Origin: Rhizobium grahamii
Lineage (GTDB): Bacteria; Pseudomonadota; Alphaproteobacteria; Rhizobiales; Rhizobiaceae
Length of the DNA: 64,000 bases
Direction: 5' to 3'
Assembly: GCF_009498215.1 (NCBI RefSeq)
Contig: NZ_CP043498.1
Location: 2,572,501-2,636,500, forward strand
The translations under genes were made by a program, and so were the position numbers. Numbering within the stretch: position 1 is the stretch's first letter; each line of letters begins with the position of its first letter. Below are positions 19,785-27,647 of this stretch, piece by piece. The notes under the pieces were generated by a model. That model saw nothing but the letters and a program-made list of their open reading frames with translations, was not told the DNA's origin and ran no database searches.

Positions 19785-20960
19785 CTACAGCGTAGCCTTC
19801 AGCTCACGCTCGACCAGAGCTGTCCAGAAGGCCGCGCCATAACCAAGCGCATGGTCGTTGAAATCATAGGCGGTGTTGTGGTGCAGGGCGCCATCGACGG
19901 CAGGACCGTTTCCGAGCCAGACGTAACATCCCGGCGCATTCTGGCCGAAAAAGGCGAAGTCATCGCCCGCCGTTGACGGTGGGAAATTGGTGCGCACCTT
20001 CTCCCCGAAGACAGCTCCGGCCGCGCCGAGCGCACGCGCAGTCGCATCGCTGTCGTTGACGACAGGCGGAATGCGCCGCTCGAACTGATAATCGACCGCA
20101 ATGCCGAACATCGCCGCCGTGCCCTTCGCGAGCCGGCCAATCTCTTCCTCCAGCTGATCGCGGACCTCAGGCGAATAGGCCCGAGCCGTCCCCCCGATCT
20201 CGACGATATCGGGAATGACGTTCAACGCCTTGGGGTCGCCGGCCTGCAGCGAACAGGCGCTGACGACGGCCGGCTGCAGCGGATCGACGACGCGCCCGAC
20301 GATCGTCTGCAGCGACATCAGGAAGGTCCCAGCGGCCGTGATCGGATCCTTGCCAAGGTGCGGCTTGGCGCCATGTGTCCCTGTCCCCCGGAACGTCACG
20401 CGCCAGCTGTCCGACGATGCCAGTTGCGGCCCTTCGACCACGGCCATCTCATCGACGGCGAGGCCAGGCATGTTGTGAAGACCGTAGACGGCATCGCACG
20501 GGAAGAGCGCGAACAGGCCTTCCTCGACCATCCGGCGTGCGCCGCCCCGGCCCTCTTCGGCCGGCTGGAAGATGAAATGCACGGTTCCTGAGAACTCACG
20601 CGTCGCCGCGAGATGCCGCGCCGCGCCGAGCAGCATCGTGGTATGCCCGTCATGTCCGCAGGCGTGCATCTTGCCGGCGTACTTGGATTTATACGGACGA
20701 TCCGCGATCTCAGGCATCGCAAGTGCATCCATATCGGCGCGCAACCCGATCGTCCGTGTCCCGTTGCCAACCTGCAGCGTACCGACGACACCCGTGCCGC
20801 CAAGCCCACGATGCACCTTGATACCAGCCTCTTCGAGCAATCGCGCGACGATATCGCTCGTGCGCTCCTCCTCGAAGCCAAGCTCGGGATGGGCGTGCAG
20901 ATCGCGACGCAATTCGGTGAGGAAAGGTAGATCGTGCTCGATCCGGGCGGGAATGGGCAT
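19785..20960 (-). CDS. M20-family amidohydrolase (hippurate hydrolase/N-acyl-amino-acid deacylase type)
   Basis: This 391-residue metallopeptidase-fold hydrolase cleaves an acyl or aryl amide. It carries HACGHDGHTTMLLGAARHL, the metal-binding His-x-Asp signature of M20 amidohydrolases, and GLHNMPGLAVDEMAV. The dimerisation domain falls at about residues 185-300. The products and substrates of such enzymes (hippurate, N-acetyl amino acids, peptides) cannot be told apart by sequence. It is convergent with ade and divergent from the sulfite-oxidase-like gene; the 158-base gap to the latter may hold both promoters. Confidence 0.9.
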   Translation of the reverse strand: MPIPARIEHDLPFLTELRRDLHAHPELGFEEERTSDIVARLLEEAGIKVHRGLGGTGVVGTLQVGNGTRTIGLRADMDALAMPEIADRPYKSKYAGKMHACGHDGHTTMLLGAARHLAATREFSGTVHFIFQPAEEGRGGARRMVEEGLFALFPCDAVYGLHNMPGLAVDEMAVVEGPQLASSDSWRVTFRGTGTHGAKPHLGKDPITAAGTFLMSLQTIVGRVVDPLQPAVVSACSLQAGDPKALNVIPDIVEIGGTARAYSPEVRDQLEEEIGRLAKGTAAMFGIAVDYQFERRIPPVVNDSDATARALGAAGAVFGEKVRTNFPPSTAGDDFAFFGQNAPGCYVWLGNGPAVDGALHHNTAYDFNDHALGYGAAFWTALVERELKATL

Positions 20961-21118
20961 GTGCCGGACGTCCTGTAGTGCGAGCAGGCGCCGGAACGGT
21001 CCCGCTTTTCAAAACCTTATCGGTCAAAAGCGCGGGGAGTTCAACCAAGCAAGGTCCCTCTCCCGCAATCCTTGACAGCTCGAGCCCCGAAATGCCTAAT
21101 CCGGGCAGAGGATACCCC

Positions 21119-21781
21119 ATGACCGACGACAGCCTTTCGACCGACAGCAAGCTCACGACATCAAAGCGCCGATGGGCAAGCGAAGGCAGATTTCTCACCG
21201 GACGCATCAGCCGTCCGGAAACCGACCGCTTGCCGCCGGGACAACACCTCGTCAAGAACTGGCCCGTTCTCGACCTCGGCGAGCAGCCGATCGTGGAACT
21301 GGAAAGCTGGCGCCTGCAGGTGGTGGGTGGTGTCGAGCATTCACAGAGCCTGACATGGGCGGCCTTCATGGCTCTCGCGCAGAGCAGCAAGATATCGGAC
21401 ATCCATTGCGTAACGACATGGTCGCGCTACGACAACAAGTGGGAAGGTGTAGCAACGCGCGATCTTCTTGATCTCGTCCAGCCCAGGCCGGAAGCAACAC
21501 ATGTCATGCTGACGAGCTACGACGGCTATACCACCAACTTGCCGCTTGCCGATTTTGCAGCCGAGGAAGCTATTCTCGCGACCACCTGGGAAGGCCAACC
21601 CTTGACGCGTGACCACGGCGGCCCGATGCGGCTCGTGGTCCCGCATCTCTATTTCTGGAAGAGCGCGAAATGGTTGTCGCGTATCGAACTTCTCGCCGGT
21701 GATGCGGCAGGCTTCTGGGAGAAGAACGGATATCACATGCTGGGCGACCCCTGGCGCGAGCAGCGCTATTCGGACGACTAG
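21119..21781 (+). CDS. Sulfite-oxidase-like molybdopterin oxidoreductase (YuiH type)
   Basis: The 220-residue product contains the single-domain molybdopterin fold of the sulfite oxidase family. The presumed molybdenum-ligating cysteine is in IHCVTTWSRYDNKWEGV (Cys at about residue 97), and GGPMRLVVPHLYFWKSAKW is the conserved C-terminal block. No signal peptide or Tat motif is seen, so it is likely cytoplasmic, as for B. subtilis YuiH. The ATG at 21119 follows GGGCAGAGGAT; the longer frame from 20978 overlaps the amidohydrolase promoter. A perfect palindrome lies 15 bases after the stop. Substrate unknown. Confidence 0.88.
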   Translation: MTDDSLSTDSKLTTSKRRWASEGRFLTGRISRPETDRLPPGQHLVKNWPVLDLGEQPIVELESWRLQVVGGVEHSQSLTWAAFMALAQSSKISDIHCVTTWSRYDNKWEGVATRDLLDLVQPRPEATHVMLTSYDGYTTNLPLADFAAEEAILATTWEGQPLTRDHGGPMRLVVPHLYFWKSAKWLSRIELLAGDAAGFWEKNGYHMLGDPWREQRYSDD

Positions 21782-21796
21782 TGACGTGCTTGTAAA

Positions 21797-21824
21797 AAAT
21801 AAGGTACCAATTGGTACCTTATTT
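21797..21824. promoter_or_regulatory. Perfect 28-bp palindrome with GGTACC repeats
   Basis: The half AAATAAGGTACCAA is followed without any spacer by its exact reverse complement, so two GGTACC units flank a central AATT. It lies between the sulfite-oxidase-like gene and the Ser-rich gene starting at 21882. The site could be a repressor operator for the downstream gene or a weak AT-rich terminator hairpin (12-bp stem, AATT loop). I favour a protein-binding site because its GC content is low and the symmetry is complete. Confidence 0.6.
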
Positions 21825-21881
21825 ACTCGCCGGTAACGCGACACACGGTAGACAGATGCGGATCACCCCAAGGAGGACCGC

Positions 21882-22223
21882 ATGGTCAGCGCAGTTTCCA
21901 GCTCATCGACGTTGCTTTCTACGTCGAATTCCTCGTCGTCATCCTCGTCCTCGTCGGACGGTGCCAGCATCAAGCAGCAGATCGCAAGCAAGGAAGCCGA
22001 GCTTGCGAGCACGGAGGACCCGACGGAAGCCAAGACCCTGCAGAGCGATATATCGACGCTTGAGGCAAAACTCGCGAAGCTCGAAAATTCGTCAAGCGAG
22101 AAGAGCGGCGAGCAGAGTTCAGGCGGCTCGCAGCCCGCAAAACTCTCTGGCGAAGGCGACCGCATCGGCACGACGAACTTCGATGAAGATAGCGAGTTCG
22201 GCGAGCGCGTCGCTTACGTCTGA
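21882..22223 (+). CDS. Hypothetical Ser-rich protein with a coiled coil, 113 aa
   Basis: I do not recognise a family. The first 26 residues are almost all Ser/Thr, including runs of seven and more Ser, followed by a predicted coiled coil (about residues 29-72, KQQIASKEAELAST to LEAKLAKLENSS) and an acidic tail. No signal peptide or membrane segment is seen. The AAGGAGG ribosome binding site before the ATG is excellent. The 3' end overlaps the oppositely oriented gene at 22214 by ten bases. Confidence 0.7.
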   Translation: MVSAVSSSSTLLSTSNSSSSSSSSSDGASIKQQIASKEAELASTEDPTEAKTLQSDISTLEAKLAKLENSSSEKSGEQSSGGSQPAKLSGEGDRIGTTNFDEDSEFGERVAYV

Positions 22224-22822
22224 CGCTGAGGGGTGGCTGCGCGGCGAAGCATTGCAAGCACCCCCACGACCAGCAGGCCCGAGATCCCGGCAAGACCAAC
22301 GAGCGTTGTTAGGCTGGCCAAATGCGTGGGAACAGCGCTCCAGCGCGGCCGAATGATATCGGCCGTGTTGAAGGCCTCGCCGCTGAACTCGCAAGTGATC
22401 AACGCAAGCCCACGCTGAACCATACCGGCATCGACTTCCGAGACGATTGCCTCGGCGGTCTCCGCTTCGCCCTTCATCGTCCGCATCATCAGCAGCACCG
22501 CCTTGGTGGCGGCAAGATAGGCATGCGCACATTCGTTGAAGGGGCTTGCTTCATCCGTGACGCTGCCTAGTACCCGGCCCCAAAGGCAGTATGCATATTG
22601 GATCTCAGCGAAATTCAGGACCCGACGGAACGGCTCGTTCGTATCGACTGCCCGCGCGGCCAGATCGATAATGCGCGACCGGTATTCGGCAATCATGATC
22701 ATTTCGCCATGCGATATTTCCGGCACGGCAATCCCGGTATGCGGCCCGTCAGCGGTTCGCTGATGGGCAGCCGTGCCGCCGGCCGTTACCAGCACGAGCA
22801 TGAGCGTAAGCGCGCGGAGCAA
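22214..22822 (-). CDS. Hypothetical exported protein with a C-terminal membrane anchor
   Basis: The product has a signal-peptide-like N-terminus (LRALTLMLVLVTAGGTAAHQ), a helical body, and a C-terminal hydrophobic segment followed by Arg residues (about residues 168-190 of this start). The TTG at 22822 is chosen because it gives a normal signal peptide and lies downstream of the cbtA terminator; the ATG at 22801 would leave a shortened hydrophobic run. The open frame itself extends to 22951 through the terminator and is not credible there. Four to five Cys residues are scattered through it. Function unknown; proximity to cbtA may be incidental. Confidence 0.55.
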   Translation of the reverse strand: MLRALTLMLVLVTAGGTAAHQRTADGPHTGIAVPEISHGEMIMIAEYRSRIIDLAARAVDTNEPFRRVLNFAEIQYAYCLWGRVLGSVTDEASPFNECAHAYLAATKAVLLMMRTMKGEAETAEAIVSEVDAGMVQRGLALITCEFSGEAFNTADIIRPRWSAVPTHLASLTTLVGLAGISGLLVVGVLAMLRRAATPQRQT

Positions 22823-22846
22823 ATATGAACTCGGCAAAGGGATACC

Positions 22847-22875
22847 AAAAGACCCCGGACGTGGCCGGGGTCTTC
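22847..22875 (-). terminator. Rho-independent terminator after cbtA
   Basis: On the minus strand the stem AAGACCCCGG / CCGGGGTCTT is followed by TTTT. It ends the cbtB-cbtA transcript nine bases past the cbtA stop. Confidence 0.8.
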
Positions 22876-22883
22876 CTTTCTGA

Positions 22884-23627
22884 CTATCTGAACGCCGGAG
22901 CGCGGACATGCCGCCCGGCACCCGCCGCCAACTTGCGGCTGGCAAGTGCACCGAACACCAGACCGATAGCAGCCCACAGGATCACATGCATGCCGATCGA
23001 GGTCGTGCGGAAGTTCCAGAGGACCATCGCGGAATAGTTCTCCGGCACTTCATTGATCGGCGGCAGCAGATACTGAACGATACCGATGAATAGCATGTAG
23101 CAGAGGCCGGCGATGATCGCGCCGTTCCACTGACCAAAGCGGGGAGCCAGACGGCGAGCGACCACGATTGCGGCAACCAGTGCAGCAATCGACACGACGA
23201 TCATCAGGAAGAAAAGCTCGGTCCTGGCGCCGATCGTATCGGGATTGCCAACCGCGGGCGGATTGGCGGGGTACTTGATATTCGGCACCAGTACCACGGC
23301 AACAAATGCCGCAACGGCGATCACCGCGGAGGTTCCCCGGGCGCTCAGGTTGCTGAAGCGTCCCTGCACGAAGGCAAAGACGAGCGCAAAAAGACCGCCG
23401 ACGGCGATGCTGTAGGCCATGACGCCGGTGAAGAGACCAATACCAGCCTGTGTGGCGCGCGTGACGATCTCGGGCTCAGACGCCTCGCCGGCAGCCTGCG
23501 CGGCGGCCTCCTCGAAGGCGATCGCCTGATCGACCAGCGGCTCGCCGAAGGTATGGGCGAAGGCAAAAACCAGGATGCCAGCAATCACCCCCGCGAGCAT
23601 GCCGCGAAGCAAAAGATTTCCAACCAT
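22884..23627 (-). CDS. cbtA: CbtA, cobalt transporter subunit
   Basis: This 247-residue inner-membrane protein has five to six hydrophobic helices, beginning MVGNLLLRGMLAGVIAG. The PANPPAVGNPDTIGART and LPPINEVPENY segments are recognisable CbtA features. CbtA and CbtB are B12-regulated proteins thought to import cobalt. The ATG at 23627 follows cbtB by 13 bases; the longer frame to 23690 overlaps cbtB. A cobalamin riboswitch heads the transcript, so the pair should be repressed when B12 is plentiful. Confidence 0.92.
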   Translation of the reverse strand: MVGNLLLRGMLAGVIAGILVFAFAHTFGEPLVDQAIAFEEAAAQAAGEASEPEIVTRATQAGIGLFTGVMAYSIAVGGLFALVFAFVQGRFSNLSARGTSAVIAVAAFVAVVLVPNIKYPANPPAVGNPDTIGARTELFFLMIVVSIAALVAAIVVARRLAPRFGQWNGAIIAGLCYMLFIGIVQYLLPPINEVPENYSAMVLWNFRTTSIGMHVILWAAIGLVFGALASRKLAAGAGRHVRAPAFR

Positions 23628-23640
23628 GTTCGCAACTCCC

Positions 23641-23850
23641 TTAGTGGCAGGGGAAGCCGAGAAGGTGCCGGCCGTCGTGCACGAATTCATGCACGTACAT
23701 ACCGTTGAAGAGCGCCATCGCGCCTTCCTCGGTGCCGACGAAATAGATGGCGATCAGCATCAGCAAACCGCCGAAGATCGCCCAGGGCAAAATCTCGCCA
23801 ACGGGAATGGGCGCAGGAACCGAAACGGGCGTGAAAGTGGTGTCAGACAT
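23641..23850 (-). CDS. cbtB: CbtB, small cobalt transporter subunit
   Basis: This 69-residue protein has one transmembrane segment (about residues 19-40) and a His-rich C-terminal motif, HEFVHDGRHLLGFPCH, which matches the metal-binding tail of CbtB. The ATG at 23850 is preceded by AGGAGGAAT; the upstream extension to 23988 runs through the riboswitch and is not coding. It is cotranscribed with cbtA and its leader carries the cobalamin riboswitch. Confidence 0.92.
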   Translation of the reverse strand: MSDTTFTPVSVPAPIPVGEILPWAIFGGLLMLIAIYFVGTEEGAMALFNGMYVHEFVHDGRHLLGFPCH

Positions 23851-23883
23851 GTATTCCTCCTGGAATGACGCGTTCAGTCGAGA

Positions 23884-24010
23884 ATGGTTGCGTGGTAGGG
23901 TCTGACTTCCAGTTTGAGGTATCCTCATCCTGGTCACAGTGGCGCGACCGCACCGGAATTTCACCGGCTTCCAAACCCACAACATCACCGTTATATCTGC
24001 GCCCTCGAAC
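23884..24010 (-). ncRNA. Cobalamin (B12) riboswitch in the cbtBA leader
   Basis: Read on the minus strand, the region contains the core GCCGGTGAAATTCCGGTGCG, then GGTCGCGCCACTGTGACC and later GGAAGTCAGACC. These are the conserved cobalamin-riboswitch P3-P6 segments and B12 box. The 3' part ends about 35 bases before the cbtB start, so coenzyme B12 would probably block translation or promote termination. Exact ends are approximate. Confidence 0.88.
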
Positions 24011-24070
24011 CTGTCAACGAAACTTCATACAGCGACAGGCCACCACTCCCGTTATGCGGAATCCACTCGA

Positions 24071-24631
24071 ATGATGACGCGCCTCACCTGGATCTGTCAC
24101 GGCGCAACCGCGGCCAATCGCAATGCGCGCTTTCCGCTGGATGAGCCGCTGGAAGAAGCCGCGTTGCAGGAGACCGCCGCACTCGGGCCTTTGCTCGCAC
24201 GCACCGACCGGACCTTCGTCAGCCCCACATCGCGTGCACGGCAGACCGCCGAGGCTCTTAACCTGCCTTTCATGGCTTCAACCGCGCTCGCCGAATGCGA
24301 TTACGGTCGCTGGGCCGGAGAAACCATGACCGGAATCCACGAAAGCGATCCCGATGGCCTGGCGACATGGCTTTCGGCTCCGGAAGCAGTACCACACGGC
24401 GGCGAAAGCATTGCAGCGGTTCAAGCGCGTGTGGAACGCTGGATGGAGGACCAATCCGGTACCGGCGGGCACACGATCGCGATCACCCACGCGACAGTGA
24501 TCCGGACGGCTGTGCTGACAGCTTTGCGGGCACCACTTGCCTCGTTCTGGCGGATCGACGTCGAACCGCTCTCGCTTGTGCAGATGACCAGCAACGGATC
24601 GCGCTGGTCGCTTCGCTTTGGCGCGGCCTGA
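24071..24631 (+). CDS. Histidine-phosphatase (phosphoglycerate-mutase-like) family protein
   Basis: This 186-residue protein has the histidine phosphatase fold: CHGATAANR at residues 9-17, SPTSRARQTAEAL, AECDYGRWAGE with the conserved Glu, and the second catalytic His in THATVIRTAVL. The normal RHG motif reads CHG here, so the phosphate-binding Arg next to the nucleophilic His is replaced by Cys9. It is divergent from cbtB across the riboswitch, a neighbourhood that suggests a role near cobalamin metabolism (for example alpha-ribazole phosphatase), but the altered motif leaves catalysis uncertain. Start ATG 24071 or 24074. Confidence 0.85.
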   Translation: MMTRLTWICHGATAANRNARFPLDEPLEEAALQETAALGPLLARTDRTFVSPTSRARQTAEALNLPFMASTALAECDYGRWAGETMTGIHESDPDGLATWLSAPEAVPHGGESIAAVQARVERWMEDQSGTGGHTIAITHATVIRTAVLTALRAPLASFWRIDVEPLSLVQMTSNGSRWSLRFGAA

Positions 24632-24687
24632 GACAGCGCCTCCCTTATCGAAGGGCCTGCAGGCGATCAGCTTTACGCAAGGCAATT

Positions 24688-24707
24688 GCGCAATAGCTAA
24701 ATTGCGC
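24688..24707. promoter_or_regulatory. Inverted repeat upstream of the 37-aa peptide gene
   Basis: GCGCAAT and ATTGCGC form perfect 7-bp arms with a six-base spacer, about 45 bases before the small gene at 24750. It may be a regulator site; no trans-acting partner is evident. Confidence 0.3.
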
Positions 24708-24749
24708 GACCTCTGAAAAGGCCGCGACCTTCATCAAGGAGGTTCGACC

Positions 24750-24863
24750 ATGCCTTATGACTGGAGCGGGGCACGCGCACGGCGTTCCCGCATCATGCGA
24801 CTGACCACTGCGCTTTGTGTTGTGTTGCTGTTTGTCAGCGTTTCGCTGTTCATGCATCTCTGA
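24750..24863 (+). CDS. Small membrane peptide, 37 aa
   Basis: A short frame, preceded by a strong CAAGGAGG ribosome binding site, encodes a 37-residue product. Its N-terminus is basic (RARRSRIMR) and is followed by a single hydrophobic helix (LTTALCVVLLFVSVSLF), so it should be a single-span inner-membrane peptide with its N-terminus in the cytoplasm. A GC-rich hairpin directly follows. RBS, composition and terminator together support a real gene; the function is unknown. Confidence 0.65.
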   Translation: MPYDWSGARARRSRIMRLTTALCVVLLFVSVSLFMHL

Positions 24864-24864
24864 T

Positions 24865-24898
24865 CGAGGTGGGCGGGCCCGCCGCTCGCCCCACCTCG
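24865..24898 (+). terminator. Hairpin after the 37-aa peptide gene
   Basis: CGAGGTGGGCG and CGCCCCACCTCG form a long GC-rich stem starting two bases after the stop codon. The T run behind it is weak, so termination efficiency is uncertain. Confidence 0.5.
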
Positions 24899-25002
24899 TC
24901 TACCAATCCGCGTGGTCGGATCACTAGAAATCGCCCTCCGGTTTCAACGAACATTTCAGACTTCGATGCTAAACCCGCCTATGGGTGGAGATGGAGTGAG
25001 GA

Positions 25003-26565
25003 ATGCCGGTATTCTTCCGGAGTAGAGCCGGACGGCAATGTCTGTCACTCATAGCGCTGGGCATGGCGCTGTGGGTCGCCGGCGCGATGCTGGAATTTGG
25101 CTATTGGCTGGCGACCTTCGTCAGCGAGTTCGAGCCTTATGGCGCCGACAAGCTGGTGCTTGCGCTCGCCATCGGCGGCGCAATGAGCTTCCTCTATTCC
25201 GTGCTGCGGATCGCCGACCTTCGCAAGGAGATGGACCAGCGCGCCAGGGCAGAAGCCAAGGCCGACTGGACGGCCACACACGACCATTTGACCCGCCTGC
25301 CGAACCGCTATGCATTCGAGCGCAAGGTCCTGCGCCGCAAGCCGTCGTCGGAAGACGATCCTGAGACCGTCAGGAACGTCACCATTTTCTGCATCGATCT
25401 CGACGGCTTCAAGAAAGTCAACGATCTGATCGGCCACAACGGCGGCGACGCGCTTTTGATCGAAGTGTCCAAGCGAATCTGCGCCATCGGCAGTGCCGAC
25501 TCCGTTTACCGCTTCGGCGGCGACGAATTCATCGTCATTGCGGCCGGGTTTTCGGAGCAGCAGGAACAGCGCTTCGCGCGCCTGCTGATCCAGGCCGTGA
25601 CGCGGCCCGTCCACATCGAAGGCTTTGCGGTCGAGGTGGGTGCCAGCGTCGGCTACGAGCGCTGGGCTGAAGGCCGCGAGCCGCTTGAGGAAGCCGCACA
25701 CCGCGCCGATCTTGCGATGTACGAGGCAAAATCACGTGGACCGAACCACTATCTGGCCTTCGAAGCGACCATGCACGAGAAGGTGATGGTGCGGGCGGCA
25801 CTGGAAGCCAAGCTGCGGGTCGCCATCCAGGAAAAAGCGCTGCGCCCCTTCTATCAGCCGCTCATCGACCTCCGAAACGGCGAGGTCTGCGGCTTCGAGG
25901 CGCTCGCGCGCTGGACGGATAAGGACGGCACCAGCATTCCGCCCACGACCTTCATCGCGATCGCGGAAGAGACGGGCCTCATTACCGCGCTGTTCGAGGA
26001 CCTGCTCGACCAGGCGTGCCGTGATGCGCTGAACTGGCCGGACCATATCCGCCTGTCCTTCAACGTCTCGCCGGTGCAGATGGAAGACAAGCTTCTGACG
26101 ACGCGCATCTTTAGGGTGCTTGCCGGGAGTGGCCTCAAGGCCCAGCGTCTCGAGATCGAGATCACGGAAAACGCACTCATTCAGGACCCTGCGGCAGCCG
26201 CCGCGATCCTGGCGGAACTCCACGACGCTGGCGTGCAGATCGCGTTGGACGACTTCGGCACCGGCTATTCAAGCCTGGCGCAGCTTGCCCGCTATCGTTT
26301 TGACAAGATCAAGATCGACAAGAGCTTCATCGCGACCTATCGCGAAGACGAGCGTCAGGAAAAGGTCGTGCGCGCCATGCTTGGCCTCGGCCACAGCCTG
26401 AACATTCAGACGACGGCCGAAGGCATCGAGGAGCATCGCCAGCTCAGTCACCTTCTCCAACTCGGCTGTGACATTGGACAGGGCTATCTCTTCGGCAAGC
26501 CGATGCCGGCAAACGAGGCGCTGATCTTCCTGGAGCAGCGGGAAAAAACAGCCGCCGTCGGCTGA
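25003..26565 (+). CDS. Membrane-bound GGDEF-EAL c-di-GMP signalling protein
   Basis: The 520-residue protein has two N-terminal membrane helices (about residues 13-34 and 46-66), a GGDEF domain (RFGGDEFIVI near residue 170-178) and an EAL domain (GFEALARW near 298, DDFGTGYSS near 415). Both active-site motifs look intact, so it could make and break cyclic di-GMP. No RxxD inhibitory site is seen before the GGDEF motif. It stands alone, with GGAGTGAGGA before the ATG. Whether it acts with the LapG-like proteases nearby is an open question. Confidence 0.92.
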   Translation: MPVFFRSRAGRQCLSLIALGMALWVAGAMLEFGYWLATFVSEFEPYGADKLVLALAIGGAMSFLYSVLRIADLRKEMDQRARAEAKADWTATHDHLTRLPNRYAFERKVLRRKPSSEDDPETVRNVTIFCIDLDGFKKVNDLIGHNGGDALLIEVSKRICAIGSADSVYRFGGDEFIVIAAGFSEQQEQRFARLLIQAVTRPVHIEGFAVEVGASVGYERWAEGREPLEEAAHRADLAMYEAKSRGPNHYLAFEATMHEKVMVRAALEAKLRVAIQEKALRPFYQPLIDLRNGEVCGFEALARWTDKDGTSIPPTTFIAIAEETGLITALFEDLLDQACRDALNWPDHIRLSFNVSPVQMEDKLLTTRIFRVLAGSGLKAQRLEIEITENALIQDPAAAAAILAELHDAGVQIALDDFGTGYSSLAQLARYRFDKIKIDKSFIATYREDERQEKVVRAMLGLGHSLNIQTTAEGIEEHRQLSHLLQLGCDIGQGYLFGKPMPANEALIFLEQREKTAAVG

Positions 26566-26739
26566 TACCCGCAACATTAGCGAAATTTAATGGAACTTTC
26601 TCGTTGACGGACGCGTTTCTGCTCGAATCTTGCGGTCTTTTGACCGCATGCACGCTGTTCTTGTGTGCAGATTCACGCATGGGGCATTCGGCCCGGCGTC
26701 ATAAGCAGACCATCCTGTCATAGGAGAGGGACTAAAATC

Positions 26740-27366
26740 ATGAGTATCCGCATTATTACTGCGTCCGCAGCATTTCTCGCGTTTGCCGGAGTGGCATCGG
26801 CTGCCGACGTCGTCACTGAGACGCCACCGGAACCGGTTGCGCAGGCAGCAGCACCCGTATTTACCTGGAACGGCTTCTATGTCGGTCTTCAGGGCGGCGG
26901 CGCCTGGGGCAACGGCGACTTTTCGGGCATCGGATCGTCCAGTATGAACGGCGGCCTCATCACCGGCTTCGGTGGCTACAACTGGCAGCTCGACAACAAC
27001 ATCGTTCTCGGCGTTGAAGGCGATGCCTCGTACAATTGGAACAAGGAAACGATTGGCGGCGACGAATTCAAGTTCGATACCACAGGATCGGTTCGCGCCC
27101 GCGTCGGCTACGCCCTCGATCACGCCCTGCTCTACGGTGCGGCCGGCTGGACCGGCGCACGTGGTCACGTTGACACGCCGCTCGGCGACGACAGCGCCAC
27201 CTTCTCGGGCTGGACGGTCGGCGCAGGTGTCGACTACGCCTTCACCGACAATGTCTTCGGCAGGCTCGAGTATCGCTACAACGACTATGGCAGCAAGAAC
27301 CTGCTCGGCATCGACACCGACTTCAACCAGAATGTCGTGACTGTCGGTGTCGGCGTCAAATTCTGA
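26740..27366 (+). CDS. Outer-membrane beta-barrel protein, Omp25/Omp31-like
   Basis: This 208-residue protein has a signal peptide cleaved after ASA (residue 22) and alternating aromatic/glycine beta-strands ending in FNQNVVTVGVGVKF, with a terminal Phe as in outer-membrane barrels. The NGFYVGLQGGGAWGNGDF start resembles the Brucella/Rhizobium Omp25/Omp31 family. The ATG at 26740 follows GGAGAGGGAC; the longer frame from 26665 is not credible. A strong terminator closes the gene. It is probably a structural porin-like protein. Confidence 0.9.
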   Translation: MSIRIITASAAFLAFAGVASAADVVTETPPEPVAQAAAPVFTWNGFYVGLQGGGAWGNGDFSGIGSSSMNGGLITGFGGYNWQLDNNIVLGVEGDASYNWNKETIGGDEFKFDTTGSVRARVGYALDHALLYGAAGWTGARGHVDTPLGDDSATFSGWTVGAGVDYAFTDNVFGRLEYRYNDYGSKNLLGIDTDFNQNVVTVGVGVKF

Positions 27367-27395
27367 CGCGTAGCGACTAGATCGTCCAAATATCG

Positions 27396-27424
27396 AAGGC
27401 CCGGACAAGATCCGGGCCTTTTTT
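27396..27424 (+). terminator. Rho-independent terminator after the Omp25-like gene
   Basis: AAGGCCCGGA and TCCGGGCCTT form a ten-bp stem with a five-base loop, followed by a run of T. Confidence 0.9.
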
Positions 27425-27526
27425 CATGTCTCTATCCCGGCGCAGTCTTCACCGCCCGGCTTCAAGAATAGCCGCGTACTTCGGGCACCAATAGAAAGCT
27501 GTTCAAAACCTGTTTGACTTGATGGG

Positions 27527-27546
27527 TGCGCCGCGACCGCGGCGCA
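27527..27546. repeat. GC-rich inverted repeat in the intergenic region
   Basis: TGCGCCGC and GCGGCGCA form perfect 8-bp arms around GACC in an otherwise AT-rich gap upstream of the first DUF920 gene. It has no T run, so termination is unlikely; a regulatory role is possible. Confidence 0.4.
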
Positions 27547-27647
27547 AACATTAATGTATGGTTAATTACTAACGGATAGAATCAAAGCAAATTCAATACG
27601 ATAGAGCGAATCTGTCGCGTTGGATGATATTGCCGGAAAGGTGGCCG

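Noticed and set aside
23851..24070. Coding extensions of cbtB and of the phosphatase into this region
   Set aside because: The cobalamin riboswitch occupies it and the downstream ATGs have proper ribosome binding sites.
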